A stretch of 64,000 nucleotides of DNA from Nemopilema nomurai (GCA_003864495.1 ML133428.1:682001-746000); one strand, 5' to 3'; positions 47,601-58,878 are shown, counted from the stretch's first letter. Notes: a model not told the origin generated them from the sequence alone. Numbers and translations are program-made.

Positions 47601-50600
47601 TGGAGGCCTGGGAAGGAAAGGCAAGAGATCTGTCTTAGGGGTGTAACAAGGCATCTGAGTAATTTGTAGCTAAATTTTGCAGTGTGTCTCTTTTGGCGCC
47701 GATAAAGGGAAAGAACAAGTTTTGCTTTCCTTCTCTTCCTCTCCCTCATTAACCTCGGGCGTTCATAATTGAAATTGACCGATAATCACCGGCATTGCAA
47801 TGCTGAGACTTTTGCAGCGCTTGAATCAACCACTGGTTACTTTAAAAAGATTATTTTTTTATTTTATTGCTCCATTTTTGAAGCAGGTGAACAGAGGAAT
47901 AAGGCTGCTCTCTTATGAAAGGAACGGCAAACTCCTTATTTTACCTTCTGATCTTAATAAGTTAGCAGTGATACCTAATTGCAGCTGCATTTATTCGCCG
48001 CGTAAACAAATCTTGCAAGATAACAAAGGTTTTTGCTTCCCGTTTTAGATGTATACAAATTACATCAAGGGCTATGACAAAGCAATGACTGTTTTTCAAG
48101 AAAGCTGCCAAAAGTTTCCAAAGTTTTCTGCTATTGTCAAAGAATATGAGGTATGGCATTCCCTGAATTCGATTAATCGCAAAGGTGCTTATTCAAACAA
48201 TGAAACTCTGTTTTCTTATCAATGACCACACCTGCATTTGGAGCTTAGATTTATATTGTTATATGAAATGTTTTACATAAAGGATCTTCTCTTTTGAACG
48301 ATTCTCCTATATATGAAGTTGCGTTTACGATTTCATTACCACTTCCCATCTACAATTCTTATTTCGGTGAAGATATTTAATGAGAAAGATTCACTTCATG
48401 TGACTTTTCATATCACATTAAATATTCGCAGAGAAAGCCACTATTCCTGAACTTGAAAGTGACGTCATTCATGTTGAAACCAATCCAAAGGATACCCAGC
48501 TATCGGCTCCTTCTTATTGGTGAGTAGAGCGATGACGATATATTGCTGTCAATCAATCTTCCGATTTGTGTTAGTAGGTTTGCTACAGGATTCAAGAAAC
48601 GAGTTCTGTTCCACGAGGTCGATTCCTGATTCTATTCCTGCAAAAGATGCAGGCAGCCAATCATATGCAAGCTGATTTGTGTCGGTGGTTATTCTGATCT
48701 CTCGTGTTGTTGACGTTGTCAATGCTGCTAGTCTTTAGGCCTAGTAATGGCCTAGACAGTTCTGCAATAGATAATTACTTTAATGTAGCATGATTTAGTC
48801 TACTGGTCAACAGTTTCTGTCGCTTTCGATCCATATAACATTCCTTTGCCATTTATTCAATTTTCATATTCTAAGGAAAGCACTTTTGGTTGCAAATTTG
48901 ATTTTCTACTGTTATGCCTTGCTGAACAATTTTTTCTAGATTACCTGAAACATCTCCCAGAGGATAGCGAGGACCATAACGAGATCAATCGTGAGTATCG
49001 CATTGCCTCATGGGGTCATGAGTATCGCATTGCATTATGGGGTGGGGAGCTTCACATTGCATCATTAGGGACTTGGCTGCCATTCTCAAAGCTAGCTCCA
49101 TAAGTTTTCTCTTTGTGTTACTCACTGCTCCTTAATAATTTATTCTGTTTTAGACGGGCTGCGGATTGTTTCGCAAGTGGCCAACCACATAAATGAAAGT
49201 ATGAAAGAAGGGGTAGGTTCACTTCTCCTTACTACTTACCTTCCCATGATTTACATAACAAACATCACTTTTGTTTTTCTTGGTCATCATCCTTTATTTC
49301 CGCGATTAGTGTTCTAAAGGTTAAAAAACGAGATCCTTGCTATGAGCCCCATCTTTTGCATTATAATTTTCAATAGTAGCTTTACAATTTTTTTCTTCAT
49401 GCTTTAAATTCTCACATTGTTCTTGTACTGATACTTTATTTTTTCATTCTTTCTTTAGGACAAATTTCAGAATTTGTTAAAACTTCAAACGAGAATTATA
49501 AACATGAAAGAAATCGTTAAGCCTGGACGGGTAAGCCTTTTTTAAACTGCGACGATAACCGTAGATATCTCCAGGTGAAAATAGTTTGATTCAGTGCTTC
49601 AGAAATCCAAGTTATTCTTAATTGAATGGTATGCTGCCACTTTATGGGTGTTTGTTCTTTTTTATGGTGTTCAGGGCCCCTGATATTATTCACTGCTATC
49701 AAGTCCATTTACTTTTGTATTGCCTGTAATAAACCCGTAAGAATCTTTGACTACTCAAAGTAAGGTTTTTGAATGGCCATAGTTTGGCATTCTTTGTACA
49801 TATGTATCTCTACCTCTACAAAGCCAATTTTATCTACTTCTATGATTCTTGATAGTTGTTCGTCCGGCCTTTTTAGTATCTCATCAAGAGGGGATTCTTA
49901 ACAAGCTCAGTAGAAAAGAAGCGCAGGAGAGGATGTTCTTCTTGGTAGGTAACAACTTAATTACTTGATGCAGTGGATTGTGGTCACTTTTATTCTGTTC
50001 TTCTTGTACATTCAAAACTAACGTAGAGTTTCCGTGTGTTTGATATAACAAGGAGGCTAGAGGGATAACCTCCTTTTGATGAAAGAAATGTCCCATAGTT
50101 CAAATCTGATGTCACGGTTGAGTTCAGCTGCTTTTCGTGCTAAAAGAGCTCACTTTTTCCGAAATTCTTAATGTTTTGTCATCAAAACTTGTTATAAAGA
50201 GAAGCATATTCAAAAGATAATGAAGCATTTCACATACATTTATTTCAACTCTGGTTGCTTCTCCCTTTTGTTGGAGTGGAATTCTGTTTGGTTTTCGTTA
50301 AAATGAAGCCAGATTTTCTAATTCCTTCCATTGTTACCATATACCCTATGGCAGCAGGGAATGTTGCAATAGCCGCTATTGGTATACAATTGTAGGACTT
50401 CCTTCGCACCAGCACTCCCGAATCTAGAGACCAATTTTTGGCTGATTAAGGGCCTGTTTGAGCTCATATTTATTACTTGCATTTGTTGTTGCAGCTCACA
50501 GACTGCTTGTTGTACTGCGAACACGCGGCAGTCAGTAATCAGTACAGGCTGAGGCAAGAGTTGCCTCTCGCAGGAATGATGGTAAATATATCGCAATATA

Positions 50601-53600
50601 CTCGCTATTGATGACGTCCCTCATTACTTTAATGCTTCTTCAACTCGAGGGCGACTCGCATCATTGCCTAACTCTTTTGTATGCATTGCCAAGAGACGTT
50701 TGTCGGTGGCTGGAGCATAAATTCAGCAGTGGCGCAATCGTTCCATCGCCTAACCGCCCTTTTGTATTTTCAAACTCTGCGTGCAAATACTCTAGATACC
50801 TGGTGTCGCCAGTAGTTTATGCCTTTTTCTTCACTTCTTAATGTCTAAAACAACCAAATCTTCTTGCTCTAGCTGGATGTTCCTGAAAGCATCGATTTCA
50901 ACAAAGAGCTCACCATTATCAGTACAAAGCGCTCCTTCACAGTTGTTGCAAGGTATCTTTTGTCAATTATTGTAATAAGGATAAAGTGTTGATGTGAAGC
51001 GTAGGTCTTAGATCTAGATTTGTTGACTGGTGAGTGCCTATCAGCTAATCAGAAGTACCTTTACTCGCTGCTAGGCCAATTACATTTGAGAAAGTATAAT
51101 ACGTTTTCCTTGGCTTAATTTCGGTAGCATCTTGGCCCCAGGCTTTGATCTATCAGGTTTATTTGCCTTCGTCTGATAGATTTTCAGCCTTCCCCGAACC
51201 TCTTTTCCTGCGGCCACTAAAATACCAGAATATCTTTAATGATTTTTTGGTTTCTTAGTTTCGTAAACCCACATACAATTATATTTTTCTTGTCTAGCTC
51301 TAAAGAGGAGCGAGATGAATGGGTAGCGGTGAGTTTGTCATCTATTTTATTTGTCCTTCATTCCAGTACCGCGCCACGAAGAAGAGATTGGGTTTTAGGG
51401 TTAGATTCTGAAAAGGAGCTCCAGTGAATAGCTTTCAAGGGTGCAAGAAATGATGATATTTTTCAATTTGTTTATTTCCAAAAGCATCTCGTATTTAAAT
51501 ACGTAATTAATTATGGATTCTCCAGTATCTTTTCATTAAATTCCCGATTGATTGGCTCATCCAGCGCTTTGCCTTGCGTTATCCCGCATTTGTTAGAATG
51601 CCAATATGCATCTGAAATAACCTCGCAGTTTGTTATCGATGCTTTTCGTTTCAAACAGGCAATTCAATCGGCCATTGATGACGTTTCGCGTAAAATTGGA
51701 ACATTCACCATCAAACGTGAGCATGGGGAAAGGAACCCACCTCCCCTAGGGGTAAGTCGACGTTCGAGTAATTCGTAGCCATCAAATACGTATTTACATT
51801 CATGATGAAGCCCAATATCTTGTGGACGCAGCTTTTTCCAATCAAATCGATATTTAATTCGATCCTATCCCACGTTTTTGGCTTGTTGATTATGCGTTAT
51901 GCTTTGCATTTAGGAGTAATTTCTTCTCTACCTTTGTCTTTCCCTCGCTCTGCACACCCGATATTTGCCAAAGAATTAAACGTTTGGCGGTAATTTTCTG
52001 ATTTATGAGAGGCCAACTGTGATGGTATTTCCACATAACTTTCAAGACTAGGTCGTCGACTCTTTTTTCCGCAACGAGGCAAGGCATAGTTACAGCGTAG
52101 TCACTATACGAGCGAGGCAGCTTTGTACCAAACACAAGATTTTCTTCACTTTTTATCATGTCCTCTACTTTTTGTGTGAATCATATTCAAAGCATACTTT
52201 TTCTAGGCATGTTATCTGTGGAAAATGAAAGTTGTCCTTTACGAACGATGCCTGCTTGTTTTATGAAGGGCAAACGGTAGCAAAATTCCCTTTCTCCGAC
52301 ACCATTTTCAAGTTGTCTATAGGATGACCCTGTGACGTCTTTCAATGTTTTGTTTGACTCCCATGCAGAGCCCCATGAAGGAGATTGGGTACATCCGACC
52401 CCCTTGGGTTCCTGACTCCCGAGCCACAATGTGCTGTGTTTGTTTAGCAAACTTCACTACCTACAACAGGCGCCACCATTGCAGGGCCTGTGGCGAGGTA
52501 TGTTAGTTGATCTATGATTATTTCCAATTTTATCGTTTTTTTTGTAAAATGAAGATGTATGAAATTCAGCAAATTTTATTGCTTGAAAACATTTTCATCT
52601 TTGAAACTTCCATGGAGATCCAAATTTGTCTGTGATGATTTTTGTTGTTGCGTCAACATCAACTCTTATACATCATCTAGACATGGATTCACCCACCCCA
52701 AGCCAACCCTGTATTTTCTCAGCTGCTTCATACCAGCACACCCCCACACATTCAGTTTCCAAATCCCAGTGTTGTCATCGATCCCACTTTCCGTCCATTC
52801 ACTTCAATCGCCTCTGACGTCACATCTCTTCGAAGGCTGGGTGATTTTTTTGTTTTTGTTTTCGACTCGTCCGTAACTAACATGATCATACAATGTTTTT
52901 TGTAGATCGTGTGCAATTCGTGCTCTTCGTACGAGGCTCCTCTGCCCTACCTGGAATTTTCAGCTGCGAGGGTCTGCGAGAAGTGCTATAAACTACTCTA
53001 TGAAAGTATGATTCGCATTTATTGACGAAGAAATGAACTTATGTATATAGGAAATTGTATATAGGAAACTGATATCTCTTTATTGAAGACCATTATCAAG
53101 AAACTGTCTTAATAATAATGTCTTAATTTCTTGATGATGCCTTCTATTATCTTAATGCTTTCATATTAAAATTGTTTGATAAATCCGTGATACACCTCTT
53201 GATAATAGAGAACTATTATTTTACATATTCAAAGTCTTTGTCCATTGGGACCCTATAATCAAGGAGCTAGTGCGTTTCATTTCTTTGACTTTACAACTAA
53301 ATAAAACTCTTGCATTCTTGATTAATTTTTGCCTTCACAGTTTTGCTCGGCGATTTCTTCTTATAACATAATCATATTACGTGATCATAATGTCTTACTG
53401 CGTCACAAGAGTTCTGTTCCGATGGTCTTTCTACTTCCTCTTAAGCTAGGTTCATTTGAGACTTCGACGACATTTCAAACTTTTCAACACATAATTTTTA
53501 TAAGAAATGCTTTACGGCTATACAAATTGATGATTAATCGATGCAGTCCTTTTGTTTTGTAGCTTTGTTGGTTGGCGAAGAGACGGATGCAGGGGTCGAG

Positions 53601-56447
53601 CCAGAACAGAAGACTCAAACAAAATTAAAACGATCTAAGTCAGCCATGTCGTCGAAATTCAAAGTCATAAAAAGATCTAAAAAAGTTGACCGACGTGTAA
53701 GAAAAACATTGCCATCGAAATTCACCGAGGTGCGTAGGGCGTTGTTGTTGTTCAACTGGTTATGATCAAGGGGTCGGAGTCCAAATAGAATTCAATGGTT
53801 GTCGGCCATCCGGGGGTATTTTCCTTGCCCCAGCGTAACATTTTCATAATGTCGTCATGTCAATTTTGTGAATGGTTTCTAACACAAGCTTAGAAAAGAC
53901 ACCCCCTTGTCAGTTTTTGCTACAGTTGTTGAATTCATCTAATTGTGGATGTGTCTAATCTTCTTCCAATCCCCAGCCACACTCTTCTTTCAGCTTCTTC
54001 CATGCTGTTTTCCGAGGCTTCTATTTTAAGTCCCTCGCAGAAAGTCCCTCAAGCACTATGAGTGGCTATGTAAGTGCTTTTGATCGCTTCAGGTCACTGC
54101 ACAGGAACAGGAGTGCAGTATTTCTGGCTATTTATTCGTTGTTAAAAAGAAGAAATTGAAAAAGCGCTGGTTTGTTTTGAAGGACAACGCACTTTATTCT
54201 TACAAGGCGCCTTCGGTAAGTACCCGGCTTTTAAGCTCGATGCCGTACCTGATTTACCTTGGAAAACCATACCATCAGTCATTGGCTTTACGTCATCCAT
54301 ATCTACATATCTACAGGCATTAGCAACTTGCCACGTGATACGTTTCAGTACCCAAGTATTTAAACCAATTTCATTGACAGTCATATAGTATGAATCATTG
54401 CGTTTTCAAGTGATCTGCACTTTAGGTTGCTGGAGAACTAATCATCTCCTCGAAACCTTCTTACTTGAAAGGATTTCTGCACAACATTTGGCCAGATCTT
54501 TTTCTCGTTTCAGGACCCTGCTGCTAATTCCACCTTGGCAGTCCTTGGCTACACTGTAACTATTTCTGGAGATGTAAGAACCAGTTCTGTTCGTAAAGAA
54601 AGTTACTTCCCTAGTAAAGACACGAAGCATTGATAGTGTCCTGGAAATGTCATTTTCATGGCTTATGCCCTCTTATGTAATGGAGTTTTATTCGATACCG
54701 ATCTTCAGAATTTTCTCCCATGGTAAAAGGGTTTTTAAAACAGACATGGACGGTGCGAGAATTGCTGTCTTTTAACTATGAATACAGTTCATTCAAGGAA
54801 TGAAGTAGTGCAAAGCTTATGCCAACATATGCTTAGTAAATGGTTTCAGTCATTAAAATGGTGTTTTATTAGACATGAGTAGGATTACTTTGCATTACTC
54901 ACTGCATTAGCTTTGAAGAACTTGTTAAATTGGAGACAATTTGACCGTCCGATTTTGAACCAAGGCCCATTCATGCATTTCAAGGCTTTCCTTAATTTTA
55001 TTTACCTTCATTTCCTTTATTTACAGTTCGATGCGGGTGATTACGTTTTCCAACTCGAGCACAGTGGCCTGAAGGAGCCTTACGTTTACAAAGCTGAAAG
55101 CCAAGCATCTGCTGATATGTGCGTAATTGTTTTCCAATTTTTCCTTAAGCCTGTGTCTTAGTTATCTCATTTATTTAGTTTCTGAAGCATTTAAATTTCC
55201 CCAGATTAACTAACTGTGTCTGTTAGGATATAGGTTTAATGCATTAGTGTAATTCTCGAAAGCCTGTCCTGTTCTCTGTCTCTGTTTCATTCTAACCTCT
55301 CTTCCGATTCTTTGTTTATATGGCAAAAGCCTTCTTTTATTGAAGATAAACTTGGTCTGCAAGAGATACTACTTATACCTTGTACTGTACGATCCTTGCA
55401 GCTCCCTTTTTCCATTATAAAAAGGGCATGCATCCTTTACCAGGTCTTGACACTGCTCCCGGATGTCATCAAGATGCGGCAGAAATTCACGGGAGACTTC
55501 ACAATGCTTTTTCTCTTTTTGCTTCAACGATTGATGCATCTGTTTCCCTTTTAGTCATTTTATTTAACTTTATCTCATCCCCGCTAATCTTAGCCATTTT
55601 TATTTTTCCATGATGATGAAACAAATCAATCAATCAATCATTTTATCAAAATTTACCCATTAAAGTTCACATCTTAGTGTTTTTGAATTTCTTATCATTC
55701 TTTTCTAGTCGTTATATTTTTGAGAACCATTATAATCGTTGTGTCTTGCAAATCTTTCTCAGATCCCCTAAGTCAATCGAAAACAATCCTCTTTAGGCTC
55801 CTCGCCTCATCTTGTAAATTTCGCAGTATGTTTTCGACTTCTTTTTTCCATATTTTGGATGGTATGAGACTTTCTTTGTTCTGCCATTCTATCATCCTCT
55901 GCGTCATAATGTCTCAAAAAATCCACCCTTAATATTTCACCATTGAAACTTTCTAGCGTGTGCTTTTATAAGTTGCTATTTTCCTATGTTGCTGTCTCTC
56001 AAAAACGTAACCACTGTATGTATCGTTCGAACTCAATTTTGCAACTCAGTAAATCCTCTTTCCTTTATGGTCACAAATCCTTCGTAAAATCGAATCTACA
56101 ATCTGTTCACCACGCCCTTAAAATACTTCATATCAGGGTTTGCTCCTAGTATTTTCCCTGTTTACCTTTTAGGCCCCCTTGAGTTACGCATTACCATGCT
56201 CTATCCTCGTCAATAAATTAATCCGTTCTGGCATACTGTGTATATACTGTTTTTATCTCCCAGATTTTTTGCAACACCACACTATTAACGAATTTATCTT
56301 CGTGGAGCCATTTCTCTAGGATGGTCGTTTTTTTACATTACCTACTTGTCTTATGTGCTGTATCTTGTATCAAACTTTTAATGTAAGACTTTGTTTTTCA
56401 GGTGGGTGAATGCCCTGAAAAAATCCTCGCAACTATCCGACATATAA
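38655..56447 (+). CDS. FGD-type Rho guanine nucleotide exchange factor (gene 2), long N-terminus, DH-PH-FYVE-PH
   Basis: 28 coding exons join to 4,320 nt (1,439 aa): 38655-38685, 39724-39781, 40080-42100, 42263-42334, 43324-43398, 44123-44286, 45042-45120, 45642-45727, 46300-46395, 46971-47119, 47283-47337, 48049-48150, 48432-48519, 48940-48990, 49154-49212, 49459-49530, 49891-49944, 50495-50581, 50873-50952, 51298-51328, 51659-51751, 52369-52497, 52906-53005, 53563-53729, 54093-54215, 54514-54573, 55027-55118, 56402-56447. Approximate domains: disordered 1-862, DH 863-1086, PH1 1087-1200, FYVE 1202-1277, PH2 1334-1439. It is a Rho-family GEF expected at PI3P-containing membranes, controlling actin. 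It is the tandem paralogue of gene 1, with several identical exon lengths. An ATTAAA lies 18 nt after the stop (56465). Start: ATGGCCACG in good context, with phases matching the second exon. Confidence 0.9.
39782..40079 (+). other. GC-AG intron in gene 2
   Basis: The second exon ends AAGCAAAG followed by GCAAGC, the standard consensus for rare GC-AG introns. The acceptor is TTTTAAG at 40079. Only this join keeps the frame from the ATG exon through phase 2 into the long exon (codon AG/G). The reading is supported by phase arithmetic, not by transcripts. Confidence 0.6.
40080..42100 (+). CDS. Gene 2 long exon: disordered SH2/SH3-ligand region
   Basis: A 2,021-nt exon ending at a phase-1 donor (CTAG/GTATCT). 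The ORF would otherwise stop at 42121, so the donor is required to reach the catalytic half. It starts with proline/lysine repeats (KKPPPPTRPKPSVPQKPT, PQLPARPPSL, RPVPPPRKKK), good SH3-ligand contexts. Tyrosines sit in SH2-docking contexts: NPYENV twice (Tyr codons 40894 and 41005) and DYVNAN (41188), all pYxN like Grb2 ligands. Others are DLYVEAP, HYQSP, NIYVVP, HIYKEP, AYSVP and DYIDP. No globular domain is visible. The first 665 bases have no CpG and A-rich codons; the rest is CpG-normal. Confidence 0.9.
42263..45727 (+). CDS. Gene 2 linker exons between disordered region and DH
   Basis: Exons 42263-42334, 43324-43398, 44123-44286, 45042-45120 and 45642-45727. Their phases are 1-1, 1-1, 1-0, 0-1 and 1-0, all consistent. 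They encode TSHSDDGYESVDK, then PEYVDMSP (Tyr codon 43353; YxxM is the consensus for the PI3K p85 SH2 domain). Next comes a dense polyproline block (RPAPPAPIRPPPRP, APPPLPTL), a short basic helix (YQRIQSLRREMG), and an acidic then charged stretch (SDSESESDEEL, EVKKKEEKV) leading into DH. Exon 44123-44286 is the most GC-rich. Confidence 0.85.
46300..49530 (+). CDS. Gene 2 DH domain exons
   Basis: Exons 46300-46395, 46971-47119, 47283-47337, 48049-48150, 48432-48519, 48940-48990, 49154-49212 and 49459-49530 encode 224 residues. CR1 is YYIANEILTTERTFVNALRL. The middle helices carry DLDQNFLQDLEGRMKDW, IGDIVKEYSYFLK and YTNYIKGYDKAMTVF. CR3 is MLKPIQRIPSYRLLL, followed by DYLKHLPED. Exon lengths 55, 102, 88, 51 and 59 are the same as in gene 1. 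CR3 has Ser where gene 1 and most DH domains have Arg/Lys (QR-x-x-R/K-Y). The first DH intron is at a different place from gene 1. Confidence 0.9.
48993..49070 (+). repeat. 27-bp tandem repeat at a splice donor in gene 2
   Basis: Starting two bases inside the intron after exon 48940-48990, GAGTATCGCATTGC recurs at 48993 and 49020. A diverged third copy starts at 49047. The period is exactly 27 bp. The repeat carries the GAGT part of the donor but not its GT, so it does not create obvious extra donors. Confidence 0.8.
49891..51751 (+). CDS. Gene 2 PH1 domain exons
   Basis: Exons 49891-49944, 50495-50581, 50873-50952, 51298-51328 and 51659-51751. They read GILNKLSRKEAQERMFFL, LTDCLLYCEHAAVS, SIDFNKELTIISTKRSFTVV, SSKEERDEWV (invariant PH Trp) and AIQSAIDDVSRKIGTF. 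This first PH domain packs against DH in the family and can tune exchange activity. The first exon's start is chosen for phase: acceptor CATCAAGAG/GGG keeps the frame, whereas the better-looking TTTTTAG at 49876 would shift it. Confidence 0.85.
52369..53005 (+). CDS. Gene 2 FYVE zinc finger exons
   Basis: Exons 52369-52497 and 52906-53005 encode PPWVPDSRATMCCVC (WxxD motif and first Cys pair), [11 protein letters not shown] (PI3P-binding basic motif), IVCNSCSS and ARVCEKC (RVC motif and last pair). All eight zinc ligands and the three FYVE signature motifs are present. The intron splits the finger between CGE and IVC, exactly as in gene 1. Confidence 0.92.
53563..56447 (+). CDS. Gene 2 basic linker and C-terminal PH2
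   Basis: Exon 53563-53729 is a lysine-rich linker (KLKRSKSAMSSKFKVIKRSK). PH2 spans exons 54093-54215, 54514-54573, 55027-55118 and 56402-56447: SGYLFVVKKKKLKKRWFVLK, NALYSYKAPSDP, TLAVLGYTVTISGD, DYVFQLEHSG and ADMWVNALKKSSQL, with the invariant Trp near the end. Stop TAA is at 56445-56447. Basic strands 1 and 2 suggest phosphoinositide binding. Confidence 0.9.
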
Positions 56448-57189
56448 AAGAATAAGTCAAAGCAATTAAAAAGAGTTTTTGAAAGTTAATTTATACTGAT
56501 ATCATAGTGTTTTATTTAACCAAATGTCAAGAGCTGATAGACTCTCGATGTGACGTAATGGCAATGCGCTTCTTAAAGTCTGAAGTCATTTTGATGGCAA
56601 AAACTAATTTTTTTATGATTTTGACTTGGCCATTCCAAGAATTTGTATCGGAGTGCTTGCAGGAGAGTTTTAAAGTGTTTGTTTTGGTGGAAATGTGCTT
56701 TAAGGCGAATTTTTAATCTCGTTAGCCTCATTATATATTAGACCCAAAGTTTTTGACTTCTTTCCCACGATGTTGATAAATCTTGTAATTTTAAAACCAA
56801 AAATCATATGAATCTTATCGAGGATTTAAGTACAAATGCCCAGTTAATGCGGTCAAGTACATCTTTTTCTTATGGCAAAATCAGCATACACACATTTCAA
56901 CGTGTCACTTCAGAACCGCGTTATAGGCGTAGAACTTCAGAGCATTTCTCTGCCCTACACATTTGTTTGTCAAATATGTATGAAAATTATTAATTTCAAC
57001 ACATCAGGAATTGTCGTATTTTTGTAGAATTACTTTTTAATAAGAAAGGCATTTTTTATATATTTTGATAACTTCTCTTCGTCAGAAGTCTCAATTTGTT
57101 TTCCAGTAATAAATATAGGCATGGGCAGTCGCTGTGTTTTCACAATTTCGTAGTAAATTTTCTATGTCTTATTTGAGGATTTTGTACGG
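56448..57189. other. 3' flank of gene 2, no gene seen
   Basis: AT-rich; candidate poly(A) signals are ATTAAA at 56465 and AATAAA at 57108. No coding frame was recognised. Confidence 0.4.
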
Positions 57190-57475
57190 CAGACAACTCC
57201 AATCGAACTCTAGTCCCCCACCAGAGTCAAGTCCCCCATAGAAGTCAAGTCCCTAATCAAACTAAATTCCTCCATCTAAGTCAAGTCCCTCGACGAACCC
57301 AAGTACACGATCAATTCCTCCATCAAAGTCAAGTTCCTTATCAAACTCAAGTACACGATCAAAGTCAAGTCCTCCATCAGGTGTAAATCTCCAATTAAAG
57401 TCAAGTCCCCCATCAGACTCAAGTCCCTCATCAAGCTTAAGCCCCCCCCTCATCAAGCTTAAGCTCAACATTTGA
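57190..57475. repeat. Degenerate minisatellite, about 18-bp unit
   Basis: Roughly fifteen imperfect copies of a unit like AAGTCAAGTCCCNCATCA. The unit is a multiple of three, so the minus strand stays open for 88 codons (57528-57262) with repeated G-L-D-F-D-type hexapeptides. The ORF most likely reflects the repeat rather than a gene. Confidence 0.85.
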
Positions 57476-57789
57476 GGGTAAACGTTATTTTTAGAATGAT
57501 GTAAGGCTTTCCACTTTAGCGTGGCCATGGTATAAAAGGCCTTTTGACATTAGGTCCACCCTAAGTTACTTTTGATCGAATTTTTTGCCTTATTTACGAT
57601 AGTGAATGCTAGGGAGATTTGATTAAAAATATGTCATTATTTTTATGCTCCGGTCTTAGATACTATTACAATCTTCATACGCCATTTACGTATAACTATT
57701 GACATAGTTTTGTATTCGTATCATTGTCGATATTTTTCCAATCAAATTTTAGCAGAGTTTTCTGAGAATGTTGTGGGGCTCTGTTTTTT

Positions 57790-58222
57790 GTGTTCATAGA
57801 AGAAGATCACTTGTCTGCAGAGAATTTCAGAAAAGTTGAAGCAATGCATTCAATAAAAGCCAACCGATGCAATAAAGCTACTAAAAATGACATGCGACTA
57901 GTCGACTATATCCTCTGGCTGATGACACATTTTCAACCCGCATCAGGTTCTATCTCTAAGACGGAATACAAAGAAGATCGGGCGTGTATTAATTGTCTGA
58001 TAGCATCTGCGAAGGACAAAAGATGTTGTGAATCGAAGTTCGCTACGACCCTCTTCTTTCCCATAAAAATGAAAACAAGAATGGTTTTTAAAAAAATCAG
58101 AAAGTAAGCAGTGCTGATTCAGGAGTTCATGCAGGGACTTGTTGCTATAGGAACAGGACAGAATTCACAAGAAGTTGATTATTCAAACTATGCGGACAAT
58201 CCACCATTCCGGAAACTATAGA
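57790..58222 (+). pseudogene. Unrecognised ORF with in-frame continuation past a stop
   Basis: 105 codons are open from 57790 to the TAA at 58105-58107 (contains EEDHLSAENFRKVEAMHSIK, LVDYILWLMTHFQPAS, INCLIASAKDKRCCESKF). The same frame continues after the stop for about 37 more codons with coding-like content (LIQEFMQGLVAIGTGQNSQE) to a TAG near 58220. I do not recognise the family. A decayed mobile-element gene or old pseudogene is possible. No splice signals were assigned. Confidence 0.35.
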
Positions 58223-58663
58223 GACATAAACATAACAAAACTGCAACAAGAGTAAAACTCAAGCTGAGGTGAATTCTAAGTTTAGTGACTCCTCGAGAAC
58301 GGGTGTAGCATCATGGTAAGAAAGGAGCATGAGTTGATCTGGTTCGATATCTAAGGGAGATATCTCTGGTCAGCTCTTCCTCCAAAAATACTGCATACAC
58401 CTCAAGAATTGATTTTCGAATGAAAAGATTTCCAAAGAAGAATCGTGAACTGATTCTGAAGTTAAGGGAGAAAATTTCATACGCAGTGATCTCTTTTGGG
58501 CGCGATTCTGGATTCTTGTGTCACAAATGGTCATTTAGACATATTTCTTTGCAGCTAGTAAATTTTCATGAAAGCAAGCAACTTAAGCAAAAATTTTCGG
58601 CAGGTTGGTTTTTCGAATGGTGTACAATAGGTTTTCACTTGGAGACAGAATCGTTCTTGCACC

Positions 58664-58708
58664 AACTATATATATATATATTTATGGTGAGTCTGGTACC
58701 CAGGGTAG
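58664..58708 (+). repeat. (TA)n microsatellite and dispersed repeat core, copy 2
   Basis: A TATATATA run at about 58664-58682 precedes GTGAGTCTGGTACC...AGGGTAG at 58687-58708, the second copy of the 22-mer at 9387-9408 (two mismatches). Confidence 0.55.
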
Positions 58709-58878
58709 GTAGGCTTCCTCCAATCCGGGAAGTAAATTTCTAATGAAACCGAGGCTGCATAGCATTCTTCGAGTTTTTTAAGGGTTCGTCTTTCAGGGTT
58801 TCACTACAATAAGCAGTAATTCTGCCGGCTCGCGGATCGATTATGCTTGAGTAGGAAGTTCTTTGAAGGTTTCAAAAT

